64,000 nucleotides of DNA from Haloarcula rara (GTDB lineage Archaea > Halobacteriota > Halobacteria > Halobacteriales > Haloarculaceae): contig NZ_CP119785.1 in assembly GCF_029338235.1 (NCBI RefSeq), positions 1,674,001-1,738,000 on the forward strand. Reading direction: 5' to 3'. Position numbers and translations under genes: made by a program. The notes under the pieces were generated by a model. The model did no database searches. It saw only the letters and a list, made by a program, of their open reading frames with translations, and was not told where the DNA came from. Position 1 is the first letter of the stretch; the number at the start of each line of letters is the position of its first letter. Positions 34,416 to 43,571 of the stretch are shown here, in pieces.

Positions 34416-36812
34416 CTACTCAAACAACTCTTCGTACACCTTCTGCTGAGCGGCCCGCAGATGCTGGTGGTACGTGGGCCGGGAGATGTCCATCGCCTCG
34501 GCGAGTTCGTCGCCGTCGACCTCGCGGGGCCAGTCGAAGAAGCCGCCGAGATACGCGGTTCGCAGCGCCGTCTCCTGGCGGTCGGTAAAGCGCTCGGAGA
34601 GCGAGGCCTGGAACTCCTGCTGGGTCTGGACCGGTCGCTCGTGCTCGTGGTAGCCCACCAGGTCGGTCCCGTCGTAGTTGTCCTCGACGAGCGAGAACAC
34701 CTCGCGGGCGTCGCCCTCGTAGGGGAGTTCGATGGTGTAGCGAGCGACACCGTTCTCGCCGGTTATCTCCTTGGGCACCGCGCCGTGGTCGACCAGCGTC
34801 GCCAGCAGCGACTCCTCAACGGTTATTTCGAACAGCGCCGACCCCTCGTGTTCGGCTACCTGCGTGACCCTGCGGACCGATTCGTCGTCTTCGAGCGCCG
34901 TCAGGACGGCCTCGCTGTCGCCGCCCTCGGTGTCGAGATACACCCTGAGTGACCCGTCGCCCTGGGTCACGGTCCCGACGGAGGTCAGCGCCGCGTCGGT
35001 CGACGCCGAGAGCCGGCTCATCAGCAGGTCGCGGTCGGTGACGGTGAACTCCAGCTCGATGACCTTGTCCGCCGACAGAATCTTCCCGCTCTCGATAGCG
35101 TTGATGGCGTTGGCGACGGCCCGCCCCAGCGCCTCCAGGACGACCTGCTCGCGGTCGTCGAACGCGTCGGGGCGGTCCGAACAGACGAACAACACGCCGT
35201 AGGTCGAGTCGGTGTAGGAAAGCGGGACGACCATCATCGACTCGACGCCGGCCTCGTGGACTCGCTGGACCCACTCGACGTCGCTTGCGAGGTCGCCGAC
35301 GATTTCGCTTCGCCCCTCGGCCAGCGCCCTCGCGCCCGGCGTGTCGTCTGTGACCGCTATCGACTCGCCGTCGGCCACGACGCCCGTCGCTCCGGCCCAC
35401 TCGCTGACGTCGAGGTTGTCCCCGTGGACGGCGGGGCGGCCAATCCATGCGAGCGTGTACGGCTCTGTCGCCGCCAGTTCCGCACAGACGCCGGCCTCGA
35501 CGGCCTCCCGCGTCGTCGCCTCGACCAGCACCTCGACGGTGTTCTCGATGAGGCCGTTGATGCGTTCTAAGATGGTCGCGATGCGCTCTCTGGTCTCTCT
35601 GACCTCCTGTTCGCGTTTCGCGCGGTTGCAGGCCGCGGCGGCGTTGGTCGCAAGCAGCGCGACGACCTGTCGGTCGATGTCGTCGAAGGCGTCCTCCTCG
35701 GTCGAGAGGACGCTCAACGTTCCGTGGACGCCGATAGGCATGTACAGTCCCGAACCGACGGTCGTCCCGCTGTCGTCGAGCGCGTGACTGGCGCTGTAGC
35801 TCGCCGTCTCGCCGGAGGCAAAGACCTGGCCGGCCTCCCCCTCGTCGAGGCTGTACACCGGTCGTTCGCCCAGTGCCTCGACGACCGCGTCGGTCGCCGC
35901 CGCCGGCCGGAGCACCCGCTCGTCGGCGTCGTACAGCCGGACGACGGCCATATCCAGGCCGAGCACCCGCTCGGTCGCGGCGGCGACGATGCTTGCCACG
36001 TCCTCGCGGCTCGGCGCCTGCATCAGGCTCCGGGAGGTCTCCTGCAGGGCCGAGAGCAGCTCTTCGCGGCGCTTGCGCTCGGAGATGTCACGGATGACGC
36101 CCGCGGTACCGCGAAAGTCGCCGTCTGGGCCGTACAGCACCGTCATGTGGTCCTCACAGGCGATGGTCCGTCCGTCGGCCCGCCGGAGTTCCAGCTCGAA
36201 GGTCGTCCCGACGTCGTCTCGGCCCGACGACGAGAGCAGCTCCCGCAGTTTCGACTCGGCGAGTTCGACCGTCTCGCGGTCCTTGATGATGATGGTGTGT
36301 TCGCCCAGCAGTTCCTCGATGTCGTAGCCTGTCAGCTCCGCCAGTGCCTCGTTGGCGAAGATGAACTCCCCATCGTCGTCGAGCGCGTAGACGCCGTCGT
36401 CGAGCGCGTCGATGACCTCGCCGTAGCGGTCGAACGCTCCCATAGCCACCGGGCCGTCGCCCCTCGCCACCGACGCGATACGGTGGGCCAGTTCGACGTA
36501 CTGCGTGTCCCCGCCCGGCCGGACGTACGCCAGCGTCTCGTCGGCCAGCACCTCGCTGACCCGTTCCGGGTCCCCGTCGGCGAACACCACTATCGGTAGT
36601 CTCGGCCGCTCCGCCCGGAGCTGCGTGACCAGCTCGGGCAGTTCGAACGCCAGGCTGACGACACAGTCGACCTCGTCGACCGAGTCGGCCGCTGCCTGAC
36701 CGGTCGCCGTCCGAACGGCCAGCCCCGCCTCGGCTGTGTCGAGGCCCGCCGCCGTCTCTGCAACCCGTTCCTCGTCGTCCCCGCACACGAGGACGGTGTG
36801 ACCGCGATTCAT
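34416..36812 (-). CDS. Bat-like regulator: receiver-like, PAS, two GAF, HTH_10
   Basis: The 798-residue protein resembles bacterio-opsin activator (Bat) proteins. Order: an N-terminal receiver-like fold (about 1-120) whose usual phosphoryl Asp is uncertain, then a PAS domain (about 125-245, DDGVYALDDDGEFIFANEAL). A GAF domain (about 255-390) and a second GAF (about 410-570) follow. Next is a Bat N-terminal-type domain (about 575-740, IELEFTVTDRDLLMSRL). The last part is an HTH_10 DNA-binding domain (LSERFTDRQETALRTAYLGGFFDWPREVDGDELAEAMDISRPTYHQHLR). Such proteins tie light, oxygen or small-molecule signals to transcription. The target genes are unknown. Confidence 0.88.
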   Translation of the reverse strand: MNRGHTVLVCGDDEERVAETAAGLDTAEAGLAVRTATGQAAADSVDEVDCVVSLAFELPELVTQLRAERPRLPIVVFADGDPERVSEVLADETLAYVRPGGDTQYVELAHRIASVARGDGPVAMGAFDRYGEVIDALDDGVYALDDDGEFIFANEALAELTGYDIEELLGEHTIIIKDRETVELAESKLRELLSSSGRDDVGTTFELELRRADGRTIACEDHMTVLYGPDGDFRGTAGVIRDISERKRREELLSALQETSRSLMQAPSREDVASIVAAATERVLGLDMAVVRLYDADERVLRPAAATDAVVEALGERPVYSLDEGEAGQVFASGETASYSASHALDDSGTTVGSGLYMPIGVHGTLSVLSTEEDAFDDIDRQVVALLATNAAAACNRAKREQEVRETRERIATILERINGLIENTVEVLVEATTREAVEAGVCAELAATEPYTLAWIGRPAVHGDNLDVSEWAGATGVVADGESIAVTDDTPGARALAEGRSEIVGDLASDVEWVQRVHEAGVESMMVVPLSYTDSTYGVLFVCSDRPDAFDDREQVVLEALGRAVANAINAIESGKILSADKVIELEFTVTDRDLLMSRLSASTDAALTSVGTVTQGDGSLRVYLDTEGGDSEAVLTALEDDESVRRVTQVAEHEGSALFEITVEESLLATLVDHGAVPKEITGENGVARYTIELPYEGDAREVFSLVEDNYDGTDLVGYHEHERPVQTQQEFQASLSERFTDRQETALRTAYLGGFFDWPREVDGDELAEAMDISRPTYHQHLRAAQQKVYEELFE

Positions 36813-36851
36813 GCCTAACTGGTTAGCCAGTCTGGCACATGAATGTGCGGG

Positions 36852-37001
36852 TCAGGTGCTGCGCTGGGACAGCCGCTCGCGCATCCGCGGATGACAGCCC
36901 GCACAGAGATGCTCTTCGCGCCGGTACGTCATCGTCTCCGTCGGCCGCCGGTGTTTCCATACGTGACCCACCTCGTCGTTGCAGTTGTCACAATCTACCA
37001 T
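36852..37001 (-). CDS. 49-residue zinc-ribbon protein
   Basis: A short frame from ATG 37001 begins VDCDNCNDEVGHVWKHRR and contains a second pair in LCAGCHPRM, so two CxxC pairs (Cys4/Cys7 and Cys33/Cys36) can bind one zinc. It resembles the very small zinc-finger proteins common in haloarchaea, some of which affect swarming and biofilm formation. An A/T-rich box (GATAAATAC on the minus strand) lies just upstream. It is divergent from nothing in particular and lies beside the Bat-like gene. Confidence 0.7.
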   Translation of the reverse strand: MVDCDNCNDEVGHVWKHRRPTETMTYRREEHLCAGCHPRMRERLSQRST

Positions 37002-37112
37002 GGGTGTATTTATCGTGTGTGATATTATCTGGCATAAAGCTCTCGTCTAGATTTGTTTAAGGAATACTAACTGGACGGACGCTCAATTCGTCACCCGCTC
37101 GGTCTGCCGTGC

Positions 37113-37433
37113 TTCAATTCCCTGAATAACGCATTCGACGCTCACGAATTGTTCGCGTCAGAATGCGCCGTCCGGGAGTGAGTGAATCCGAAGGATTCAC
37201 GAACGACAGAAGACGCCTCGCGTCTTCTGGAAGTGAGCAAAGCCGACGGCTTTGCGAACATCGGACGGCAAACGACCGGAGGGAGTGCGCCGTCCGGGAA
37301 TTGAACCGGAATCAGACGTTCCGGGTCGCTCACTCCGTTCGCTTCCCGGGCTGCCACTGGCAGGGTTCAATTCCCTCTATTTTGCATACAAGGCTCTCAC
37401 GTCCGTTCGAGCCGAGAGATGCGCCGTCCGGGA
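37113..37433. repeat. Truncated tRNA-Gly 3' ends and flanking direct repeat
   Basis: The 3' end of tRNA-Gly (GCGCCGTCCGGGA on the plus strand) occurs three times: at about 37164, about 37288 and, as part of the full gene, at 37421. A degenerate direct repeat of about 65 bp (37113-37176 and 37367-37433) starts TTCAATTCCCT and ends in that tRNA part. Two tRNA-derived copies next to a complete tRNA gene look like scars of integration or of local duplication. No integrase gene is seen. The gap 37002-37419 has no protein gene. Confidence 0.55.
37183..37255. repeat. Cluster of three-base-loop hairpins
   Basis: Palindromes lie at 37183-37199 (loop GAA), 37208-37228 (CTC) and 37237-37255 (GAC), with linkers ACGAACGAC and GAAGTGAGC. 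They lie between the truncated tRNA copies. Confidence 0.6.
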
Positions 37434-37490
37434 ATTGAACCCGGGCTCTAGCCTTGGGAAGGCTATGTCCTACCACTGGACCAACGGCGC
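37420..37490 (-). tRNA. tRNA-Gly (anticodon CCC)
   Basis: Read on the minus strand, the 71-base gene folds as a full cloverleaf. Acceptor GCGCCGT pairs with ACGGCGC, the D arm is GTCCAGTGGTAGGAC, and the anticodon arm is AGCCTT-CCC-AAGGCT (anticodon at 37456-37458). The T arm is CCCGGGTTCAATTCCCGG and the discriminator base is A at 37420. CCA is not encoded. No intron is present. Confidence 0.95.
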
Positions 37491-37706
37491 GCTTCGTTTA
37501 CTCCGTTCACTCGCGCCCCGAGGCTCGCAATCACTTCGTGATTGCTCACCAACGGCGCTTGGTCGAACCGTCACACGGCGCGCACTTGAACGTAGCGTTT
37601 CGACCGCTGTGGACACTGGCCCCGAAACCCGGCCGACTGGTGGACGCGCGTCCGAAAATACCGCACCGATAGGTGGGTATTTGTCTCGTGCGCCCGACAT
37701 TCAGGT

Positions 37707-38540
37707 ATGGCTGATGCCGAAACCGTCATGCGGGCGACGGACCCGCTTGACCTCTCCTTCTCGGAGGCCGAACTCGAGGCGCACCGCGAGCACATCACCG
37801 CGTTCATCGAGGGCCAGCTCGACGCGGCGGGGGTCGACCGCGCAGTGATCGGGCTGTCGGGCGGTATCGACAGCACGCTCGTCTCGCATCTGGCCGTGGA
37901 GGCGCTGGGTCGGGACGCCGTCCACGGGCTGGTCATGCCCAGCGAGGTCAACGCTCCGGACAACATGAGCGACGCCGAGCGGGTCGCCAACGACCTGCTG
38001 GGTATCGACTACGACGTCATCGAGATCAACCCGCTCGTCGACGCCTTCCTGGAGGCCTACCCCGAGGCCGAGGGCGACCAGCTCGCCGTGGGGAACCTCC
38101 GGGTGCGCTGTCGCGCCGTCCTCAACTATCTCGTCGGGAACCACGAGGACGCCATCGTTCTGGGGACCGGTAACCGCAGCGAGGCGCTGGTGGGCTACTA
38201 CACGAAGTACGGCGACGGCGCTGTCGACTGTCACCCCATCGCGACGCTGTACAAACAGCAGGTCCGCCAGCTGGCCAAACACGTCGGCGTCCCCGACGAC
38301 CTCGCCGAGAAGACCGCAAGCGCTGAGATGTGGTCGGGCCAGACCGACGCCGGAGAGATGGGCATGACATACGACACGCTCGATTCGATTCTGGCGCTCC
38401 ATATCGACGGCGGCGTGCCCAAGGACGCCACCGCCGACCACATCGGCGTCCCGCCCAGCGTCGTCGAACAGGTCCGGGAGATGTACGAGACCAGCGCGCA
38501 CAAGCGCGCGATGCCGCCCGGCCCCGACCCACTTTACTGA
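37707..38540 (+). CDS. nadE: NAD+ synthetase NadE (ammonia-dependent)
   Basis: NadE makes NAD from nicotinic acid adenine dinucleotide, ATP and ammonia. The 277-residue protein has the PP-loop VIGLSGGIDSTLVSHLAVEAL near residue 47, GNLRVRCRAVLNYLVGN, GTGNRSEALVGYYTKYGDGAVDCHPI and SAEMWSGQTDAGEMGMTYD. There is no glutaminase domain, so ammonia is the nitrogen source. The start at 37707 is the first ATG of the frame. Confidence 0.95.
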   Translation: MADAETVMRATDPLDLSFSEAELEAHREHITAFIEGQLDAAGVDRAVIGLSGGIDSTLVSHLAVEALGRDAVHGLVMPSEVNAPDNMSDAERVANDLLGIDYDVIEINPLVDAFLEAYPEAEGDQLAVGNLRVRCRAVLNYLVGNHEDAIVLGTGNRSEALVGYYTKYGDGAVDCHPIATLYKQQVRQLAKHVGVPDDLAEKTASAEMWSGQTDAGEMGMTYDTLDSILALHIDGGVPKDATADHIGVPPSVVEQVREMYETSAHKRAMPPGPDPLY

Positions 38541-38626
38541 ACTGTAGCTGCTGGGTTTGGGGAGGTGAATATTGCTGTTCCGGCCAGCAAGTCTCGCTAG
38601 CAGTGGTTACTCATAGCGCTGCAAAC

Positions 38627-38990
38627 AGCCAGAAAGCCCTGAGACGCTCGGCTCGGGGGGCTCGTTGTGCGCGCTCGCTTCGCTCGCGTGCTTATGATAT
38701 GAAAATCGCGGAGCGATTTTCATCATCTCGGAAGACGCGTAGCGTCTTCCGGCGACGTCGCCCGCCTTCCCCGAGCGTCTCGCCCCTTTCAGTCCCACCT
38801 ATGCTGGCTAGTCAAACACTGCTGGGTGGGACTGAAAGGGGCGCTGGGCTAAACGAAGGCGGGCGAAGCAAGGACCACAGCGAACGAAGTGAGCGAGGAC
38901 CGCAGCGAGCCCCCCGAGTTTAGCCCAGCGGGGCTTTCTGGCCGTTAGCAAGGCTATTGACACGGATTGCTAGCGGGGCTTTCTGGCTCT
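38627..38990. repeat. Large hairpin-repeat element, copy B (two head-to-head units)
   Basis: Left unit, reversed: end motif AGCCAGAAAGCCC (38627-38639), arm 38641-38651, arm complement 38771-38781, inner end GCCCCTTTCAGTCCCACC (38782-38799). A spacer of about 25 bases follows. Right unit: GGTGGGACTGAAAGGGGC (38825-38842), arm 38843-38854, a variable interior with GAAGGCGGGCGAAGCAAGGACC, arm complement 38918-38929, and end GGGGCTTTCTGG from 38930. An outer half-copy (GCTAGCGGGGCTTTCTGGCT) lies at 38969-38988. Two three-base-loop hairpins sit in the left interior (38701-38721, 38730-38750). The gap has no gene. Confidence 0.65.
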
Positions 38991-39067
38991 CAGTCTCATC
39001 GCGAGCAACACTCACACTCGCTGCGAGCGCCACCGTACTTTATTTAGCAGCCGTCCGACGCTCCGGT

Positions 39068-39457
39068 ATGTCATACCGCGCGAACTACGCTCGCTGTTCG
39101 TTCCAGCAACATCTCGGTCCGTCGGCGGACTCGCTGGACGTGGCGTGGGCGGACTTCTCCGGGGACAGCACCGACCAGGTCACCTTCACTGTCCCGACCG
39201 ACGCGCCGGTCGAGCCGTACGTCCAGATGCAGGTGTACGACGTCGGCGAGTTCAGCCACGAGATTCGGGTCAACGGGACCGAGCTGACGGGCTTTGACAT
39301 CGCCCCCGGCGAGGGCTGGCAGTACTGGATGGACACTATCGCCGACACACAGCTCCAGCAGGGGGAAAACACCATCCAGTTTAGACGCGACCGGGACACC
39401 GACGACGCGTTCATCGTCGGCACGGCCGTCGTCCACTGGAAGGAACCGGTCGACTAA
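39068..39457 (+). CDS. Conserved haloarchaeal protein of unknown function (resembles DUF7383)
   Basis: The 129-residue protein starts MSYRANYARCSFQQHLG and is rich in beta-strand pattern (QVTFTVPTDAPVEPYVQMQVYDVGEFSHEIRVNGTELTG). It ends in DDAFIVGTAVVHWKEPVD. It looks like a jelly-roll or sandwich fold without signal peptide. It is conserved in haloarchaea as far as I recall, but its function is unknown. Confidence 0.6.
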   Translation: MSYRANYARCSFQQHLGPSADSLDVAWADFSGDSTDQVTFTVPTDAPVEPYVQMQVYDVGEFSHEIRVNGTELTGFDIAPGEGWQYWMDTIADTQLQQGENTIQFRRDRDTDDAFIVGTAVVHWKEPVD

Positions 39458-39597
39458 CTACTTAAAACGCTCCGCTGACGGTCGGCAGTCTGTGCGAAAC
39501 AGTCACACGATGCAGCGTCGTTCCGACCGCAGTGGTGGGGTTTCGGGGGCACGACACGGCGGCGCGCTATCAGCGACCGTCGGCCGCTATCCCATAC

Positions 39598-39606
39598 TTT
39601 TATATA
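39598..39606 (+). promoter_or_regulatory. Strong TATA box of the thermosome gene
   Basis: TTTTATATA lies 28-36 bases before the ATG at 39634 and is the best match to the archaeal TATA consensus in the window. Thermosome genes are heat-induced in haloarchaea. The transcript would have a leader of only a few bases. Confidence 0.7.
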
Positions 39607-39633
39607 GAACCACAGACAATCAATCGACTGATT

Positions 39634-41306
39634 ATGAGCCAGCGTCAGATGCAGGGCCAGCCGATGATCATCCTGGGGGAGGACTCCCAGCGGATGAAAG
39701 ACAAGTCTGCACAGGAACACAACATCTCGGCCGCCCGGGCGGTCGCCGAGTCCGTTCGCTCGACACTCGGTCCCAAGGGGATGGACAAGATGCTCGTCTC
39801 CTCGACAGGGGACGTAACCGTCACGAACGACGGCGTCACCATCCTCCAGGAGATGGACATCGACAACCCGACGGCCTCGATGATCGTCGAGGTCGCCGAG
39901 ACCCAGGAGGACGAGGCCGGTGACGGGACCACCTCCGCCGTCGCTATCGCGGGCGAACTTCTCGGTAACGCCGAGGACCTGCTCGAGCAGGACATCCACC
40001 CGACGGCCATCATCAAAGGGTTCGACCTGGCCGCGACGGAGGCCAAGGCCGCCGTCGAGGACATCTCGACCGAAGTCGACCCCGACGATGAGGAACTCCT
40101 GAAGAAGGTCGCCGAGACCTCGATGACCGGCAAGGGCGCCGAGCTCAACAAGGAGCTGCTCGGCCAGATCATCGTCGACGCGGTCAACGCCGTCACCGTC
40201 GAGACTGACGAGGGCGAGCACGTCGTCGACCTCGAGTACCTCAACGTCGAGACCCAGACCGGCAGCGCCGCCGGCGAGTCCGAACTGCTCGAAGGCGCCG
40301 TCGTCGACAAGGACCCGGTCCACGAGGAGATGCCGACCACGGTCGAGGACGCGAAGGTCATGCTGATGGACACCGCCATCGAGCTGGAGGAGACCGAGGT
40401 CGACGCGCAGCTCTCCGTCGACGACCCGAGCCAGCTTCAGAACTTCCTCGACAAGGAAGAACAGCAGCTCAAAGAGCTCGTCGACAAGGTCGAGGCCACC
40501 GGCGCCAACGTCCTGTTCTGCCAGAAGAACATCGACGACATGGCACAGCACTACCTCGCACAGAAGGGCATCCTCGCCATCAAGCGCGGCAAGAAGTCCG
40601 ACATCGAGTTCCTGAAAGAGGTCCTGGGCGCCAACGTCGTCTCGGACCTCGATTCGGCCAGCGAAGGCGACCTCGGCCACGGGTCGGTCACCCGTGACGA
40701 GGCCGAGGGCCTGTTCTACGTCGAGGGGTCCAACGAGGACGCCCACGGCGTCACCCTCCTCCTGCGTGGTTCGACCGACCACGTCGTCGACGAGCTCGAG
40801 CGCGGCGTCATGGACGCGCTGGACGTCGTCGCTGCCACCGTCACGCAGGGTCAGGTCCTGGGCGGCGGCGGTGCCCCCGAGGTCGAGGTCGCCCGACGCC
40901 TCCGTGACTTCGCCGACGGCGTCGAGGGTCGCGAACAGCTCGCCGTCGAGGCCTTCGCCGACGCGCTGGAGATTATCCCGCGCACACTCGCGAAAAACGC
41001 CGGTCTGGACGGCATCGACACGCTGGTCGACCTGCGCGCCGCCCACGAGGACGGCCAGGTCAGCGCCGGCCTGAACGTCTTCACCGGCGACGTCGAGGAC
41101 ACCCTCGAAACCGGCGTCGTCGAGCCGGCCCACGCCAAGCGCCAGGCCATCTCCTCGGCTGCAGAGGCCGCGAACCTCGTGCTCAAGATCGACGATATCA
41201 TCGCCGCGGGCGACCTCTCGACCTCCGGTGACGGGGACGAGGGCGGCCCCGGCGGCCCGGGCGGCGCCCCGGCGGTATGGGCGGCGGCATGGGCGGGATG
41301 ATGTAG
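39634..41306 (+). CDS. Thermosome subunit (group II chaperonin), 3' end frameshifted
   Basis: The protein folds other proteins in a double ring using ATP. Family motifs are GPKGMDKML near residue 48, GDVTVTNDGVTIL near 61, EDEAGDGTTSAVAIAGELL near 93, and VEGREQLAVEAFADALEIIPRTLAKNAGLD in the C-terminal part. From ATG 39634 the open frame runs to 41301 and ends in an odd Ala/Trp-rich tail. One more C in the run at 41267-41270 would switch to a frame ending GGMGGGMGGMM and the TAG at 41304-41306, the normal Gly-Met tail of haloarchaeal thermosomes. I therefore give the corrected end and suspect a sequence error. Confidence 0.9.
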
Positions 41307-41366
41307 CGAGGGTCTGAGCAACGCGAAGACCCTCGGAAAAGCCGAGCGGGGAACGTAGTGACCCGC
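41307..41366 (+). repeat. Stop-anchored two-hairpin 3' element (thermosome)
   Basis: Directly after the corrected TAG stop is a 9-bp stem (41307-41315 with 41327-41335, loop GAGCAACGCGA). A second hairpin follows (41346-41350 with 41362-41366, loop GAACGTAGTGA). It is nearly the same as the ahcY element. Its start exactly at this TAG also supports the corrected frame. Confidence 0.65.
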
Positions 41367-41389
41367 GAGGCAAGACCACTTTTGCACTT

Positions 41390-41570
41390 CACTCGCGCGG
41401 CTTCGCCGCGCTCGTTCAGGCAAAAACGTGGGGAAAAATCGCGGCGTGCTCCTTTCGCGCGGCTTCGCCGCGCGGCAGTCCGCGCGCCGCGGGAGAACCG
41501 GCGCGCTGACTCACGGCTTCGCCGTTCGCCTCGCGGTCGCTTCGCGACCGCGCTGCGCGCGCCGGATGCT
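41390..41570. repeat. G+C-rich palindromes with TTC loops
   Basis: Hairpins CGCGCGGC-TTC-GCCGCGCG (41455-41473), an overlapping relative near 41395-41410, ACGGC-TTC-GCCGT near 41513 and GCGGTCGC-TTC-GCGACCGC near 41535 fill the stretch before the next gene. No coding signal is seen. Confidence 0.5.
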
Positions 41571-41659
41571 TTTTGCTGTAACGCCTGCTGTCCCTGCTGA
41601 ACCGTGGTTGATTCGGTCTGCTAGCTATCGACGGGTCTGTCAGCCGTCTTCACGCGATG

Positions 41660-41800
41660 CTATCGTTTTGTCCCGACCAGCCAGTACACCGCGAGTCCGA
41701 GTACGGTTTCGAGCGGGCCGACGAAGACGGACCCGAGGAGAAACGCGGCGTAGACGAGAACGCCCGATATCGAACCCGTATCGTCGGTACCGTCTGTCAT
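41660..41800 (-). CDS. 46-residue small membrane protein
   Basis: From ATG 41800 a 46-codon frame encodes TDGTDDTGSISGV, then hydrophobic residues to about 29 (LVYAAFLLGSVFVGP), a short turn and a second helix (TVLGLAVYWLVG) ending in TKR. Codon use is haloarchaeal. It is encoded between the thermosome gene and the sensor kinase, with no clear operon. The function is unknown. Confidence 0.5.
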   Translation of the reverse strand: MTDGTDDTGSISGVLVYAAFLLGSVFVGPLETVLGLAVYWLVGTKR

Positions 41801-41908
41801 CGGTGCTAATGATGTACAGATATCGTTTAATAGTTGGTATCACGGTCGCCGTGGCGGTCGACCAGTACACTCGGGCACCGTCTATCGCTGGCCGGCGAGC
41901 GGCCCGCT

Positions 41909-43312
41909 TTACCGTGAATCCAGATTGACCGCGCCGTTCTCGGGGGAGTCTTCGACGTCGGTCGCCAGGGGGAGCCTGAGCGTGATGGTGGTCCAGCCGT
42001 CGGCCCTGTCGTAGGAAACCGACCCGTCGGCGGATTCGACGATCCACCGGACGACCCACAGCCCGAGCCCGCTCCCGTGTTTGAGCTGGGTGACGTCGGC
42101 GCCCTCGAATATGACGGCCTGTTCGTACTCGGGGATTCCGGGGCCGTCGTCTTCGACCGTGATGACGACGTTCTGGCCGGTCGCTCTGGTTGTCGCGTGG
42201 ATCGGCGTCTCCGTCCGCGTGGTCACCCGGATGGTCGGTGAGCCGGTGTTGTGCGTGACCGCGTTCTCCACGAGGTTCTCGATAGCGTCCTTGATTTCGA
42301 GTCCCGTCGACACGGCGACGGGCGTCTCGATGTCGGTTTCGATAGTCGCGTTGGGCCACTTCCGCCGTGCGTCCGCGACCACTTCGCTGGCCGAACCGCC
42401 GACCTCCACTATCGTATCGGACGGAGAATCACCGAGCATGTTCTCCGCCATGCGGGCCTTCTCGCTGACGCCCGCGAGGTCCTCGGCGTGGGAGATAATC
42501 CGTGACGCGGCGTCCGTGACCTCGGGCGTGGTCGCGTTGTCCGATATCTGCTCGGCCATCCCCAGGATGACAGTCAGGTCGTTGCGGACGTTGTGGCGTA
42601 ACACGCGATGGAGGACGTGGAGGTGCTGTCTGGCGTGTTGGGTCTCGGTCATGTCGGCGTAGATAGCCAGCCCGTAGAGGTGCCCCTCCGTGCGGTCGAT
42701 AGGGAGCCCGCGATAGGAGAATTCCTGGACGCCGTTGGTGGTCTGTCGCCTGACCAGCTCCGTCGTCACGTTCCCGTCGGCGACCTGCTCGTCGAACCGC
42801 GCGGCTTCCGCCTGATACTCCGCCGGGACGATGTAATCGTTCAGGGACTCACCGACGATGTACTCCGGCTGGTAGCCAAAGGTCCCTTCGAACGCGGAGT
42901 TGACGGCCTGGACGAGTGGTTCGCCATCGACGAGTTCGTAGACGACGGCGGCGTCGTCAAGCAGCTCGATGAAATTTCGCAGTCGTACCAGCTGTGCGGA
43001 CGAACGCTCCTCCGGTACCGTCTCTCGATGTACCGTGCCGATGACCGCCCCGAGTGTCGACTCTGCCGCCACGGGGGCGAAGTCGATACTGACCGGCACG
43101 GTCTCGCCGTCGACGACGAAGCGACAGGCGACCGTCTGGGCCGTCTGTGTTTCTATCACACGGCTGAGCGCGGTTTGCAGGGCCCCGACGTCGGCCTGTG
43201 CGACGACAGCCGTTACCGGCTCTCCGAGCAGCGTTTCGTGTTCGTGGTCTAACCACTCAGCTAGCGTGCCGGCGATTCGGGTGATCTGCAAGTCATCGTC
43301 TAGAAAGAACAT
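41909..43312 (-). CDS. PAS-domain sensor histidine kinase
   Basis: The 467-residue protein has two PAS domains (about residues 1-95 and 105-225; the second contains FEGTFGYQPEYIVGESLNDYI). The haloarchaeal H-box is HVLHRVLRHNVRNDLTVILG near residue 240. The ATPase domain has NLVENAVTHN, VEDDGPGIPEYEQ and GSGLGLWVVRWIVE. It is cytoplasmic. The start at 43312 begins directly in a PAS-like strand (FFLDDDLQITRI), so part of the N-terminus may be missing or the domain is short. Confidence 0.85.
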   Translation of the reverse strand: MFFLDDDLQITRIAGTLAEWLDHEHETLLGEPVTAVVAQADVGALQTALSRVIETQTAQTVACRFVVDGETVPVSIDFAPVAAESTLGAVIGTVHRETVPEERSSAQLVRLRNFIELLDDAAVVYELVDGEPLVQAVNSAFEGTFGYQPEYIVGESLNDYIVPAEYQAEAARFDEQVADGNVTTELVRRQTTNGVQEFSYRGLPIDRTEGHLYGLAIYADMTETQHARQHLHVLHRVLRHNVRNDLTVILGMAEQISDNATTPEVTDAASRIISHAEDLAGVSEKARMAENMLGDSPSDTIVEVGGSASEVVADARRKWPNATIETDIETPVAVSTGLEIKDAIENLVENAVTHNTGSPTIRVTTRTETPIHATTRATGQNVVITVEDDGPGIPEYEQAVIFEGADVTQLKHGSGLGLWVVRWIVESADGSVSYDRADGWTTITLRLPLATDVEDSPENGAVNLDSR

Positions 43313-43571
43313 GAGACGGGCGCTGTTTGGGGGAGCAGCGATTCCCTTGCTGGACCGTGCTGTGCCGTGCCTGTCATCGGTGTCGAACGCTCTAACAGGT
43401 CAACGACGGTACCAAATAAACATATTGTGGCTGTTTCAGGCAGTAACACGTCGTCTGATTGTCGTTCTCCGCCCGCGAGAGCGTTCGGTCTCCGCTCGAC
43501 GGTGTCGCTGAAGGCGGCGCTGTGGCCCGCGCCAGTGTCGCGGTCCCGTGCCGGAGCACGCCGGCTTGGTA

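Noticed and set aside
38782..38842. Two GGGACTGAAAGG motifs resembling the end of a CRISPR repeat
   Set aside because: They are in opposite orientation with a conserved spacer, only one pair per site, and no cas genes are near; they belong to the large hairpin-repeat family.
39454..41379. Long minus-strand open frame across the thermosome gene
   Set aside because: The plus strand encodes a clear thermosome with promoter; the antisense frame is a composition effect.
41601..41659. Mobile element around the palindromes after the thermosome gene
   Set aside because: No transposase, no terminal repeats and no target duplication are visible; the palindromes match the general hairpin clusters.
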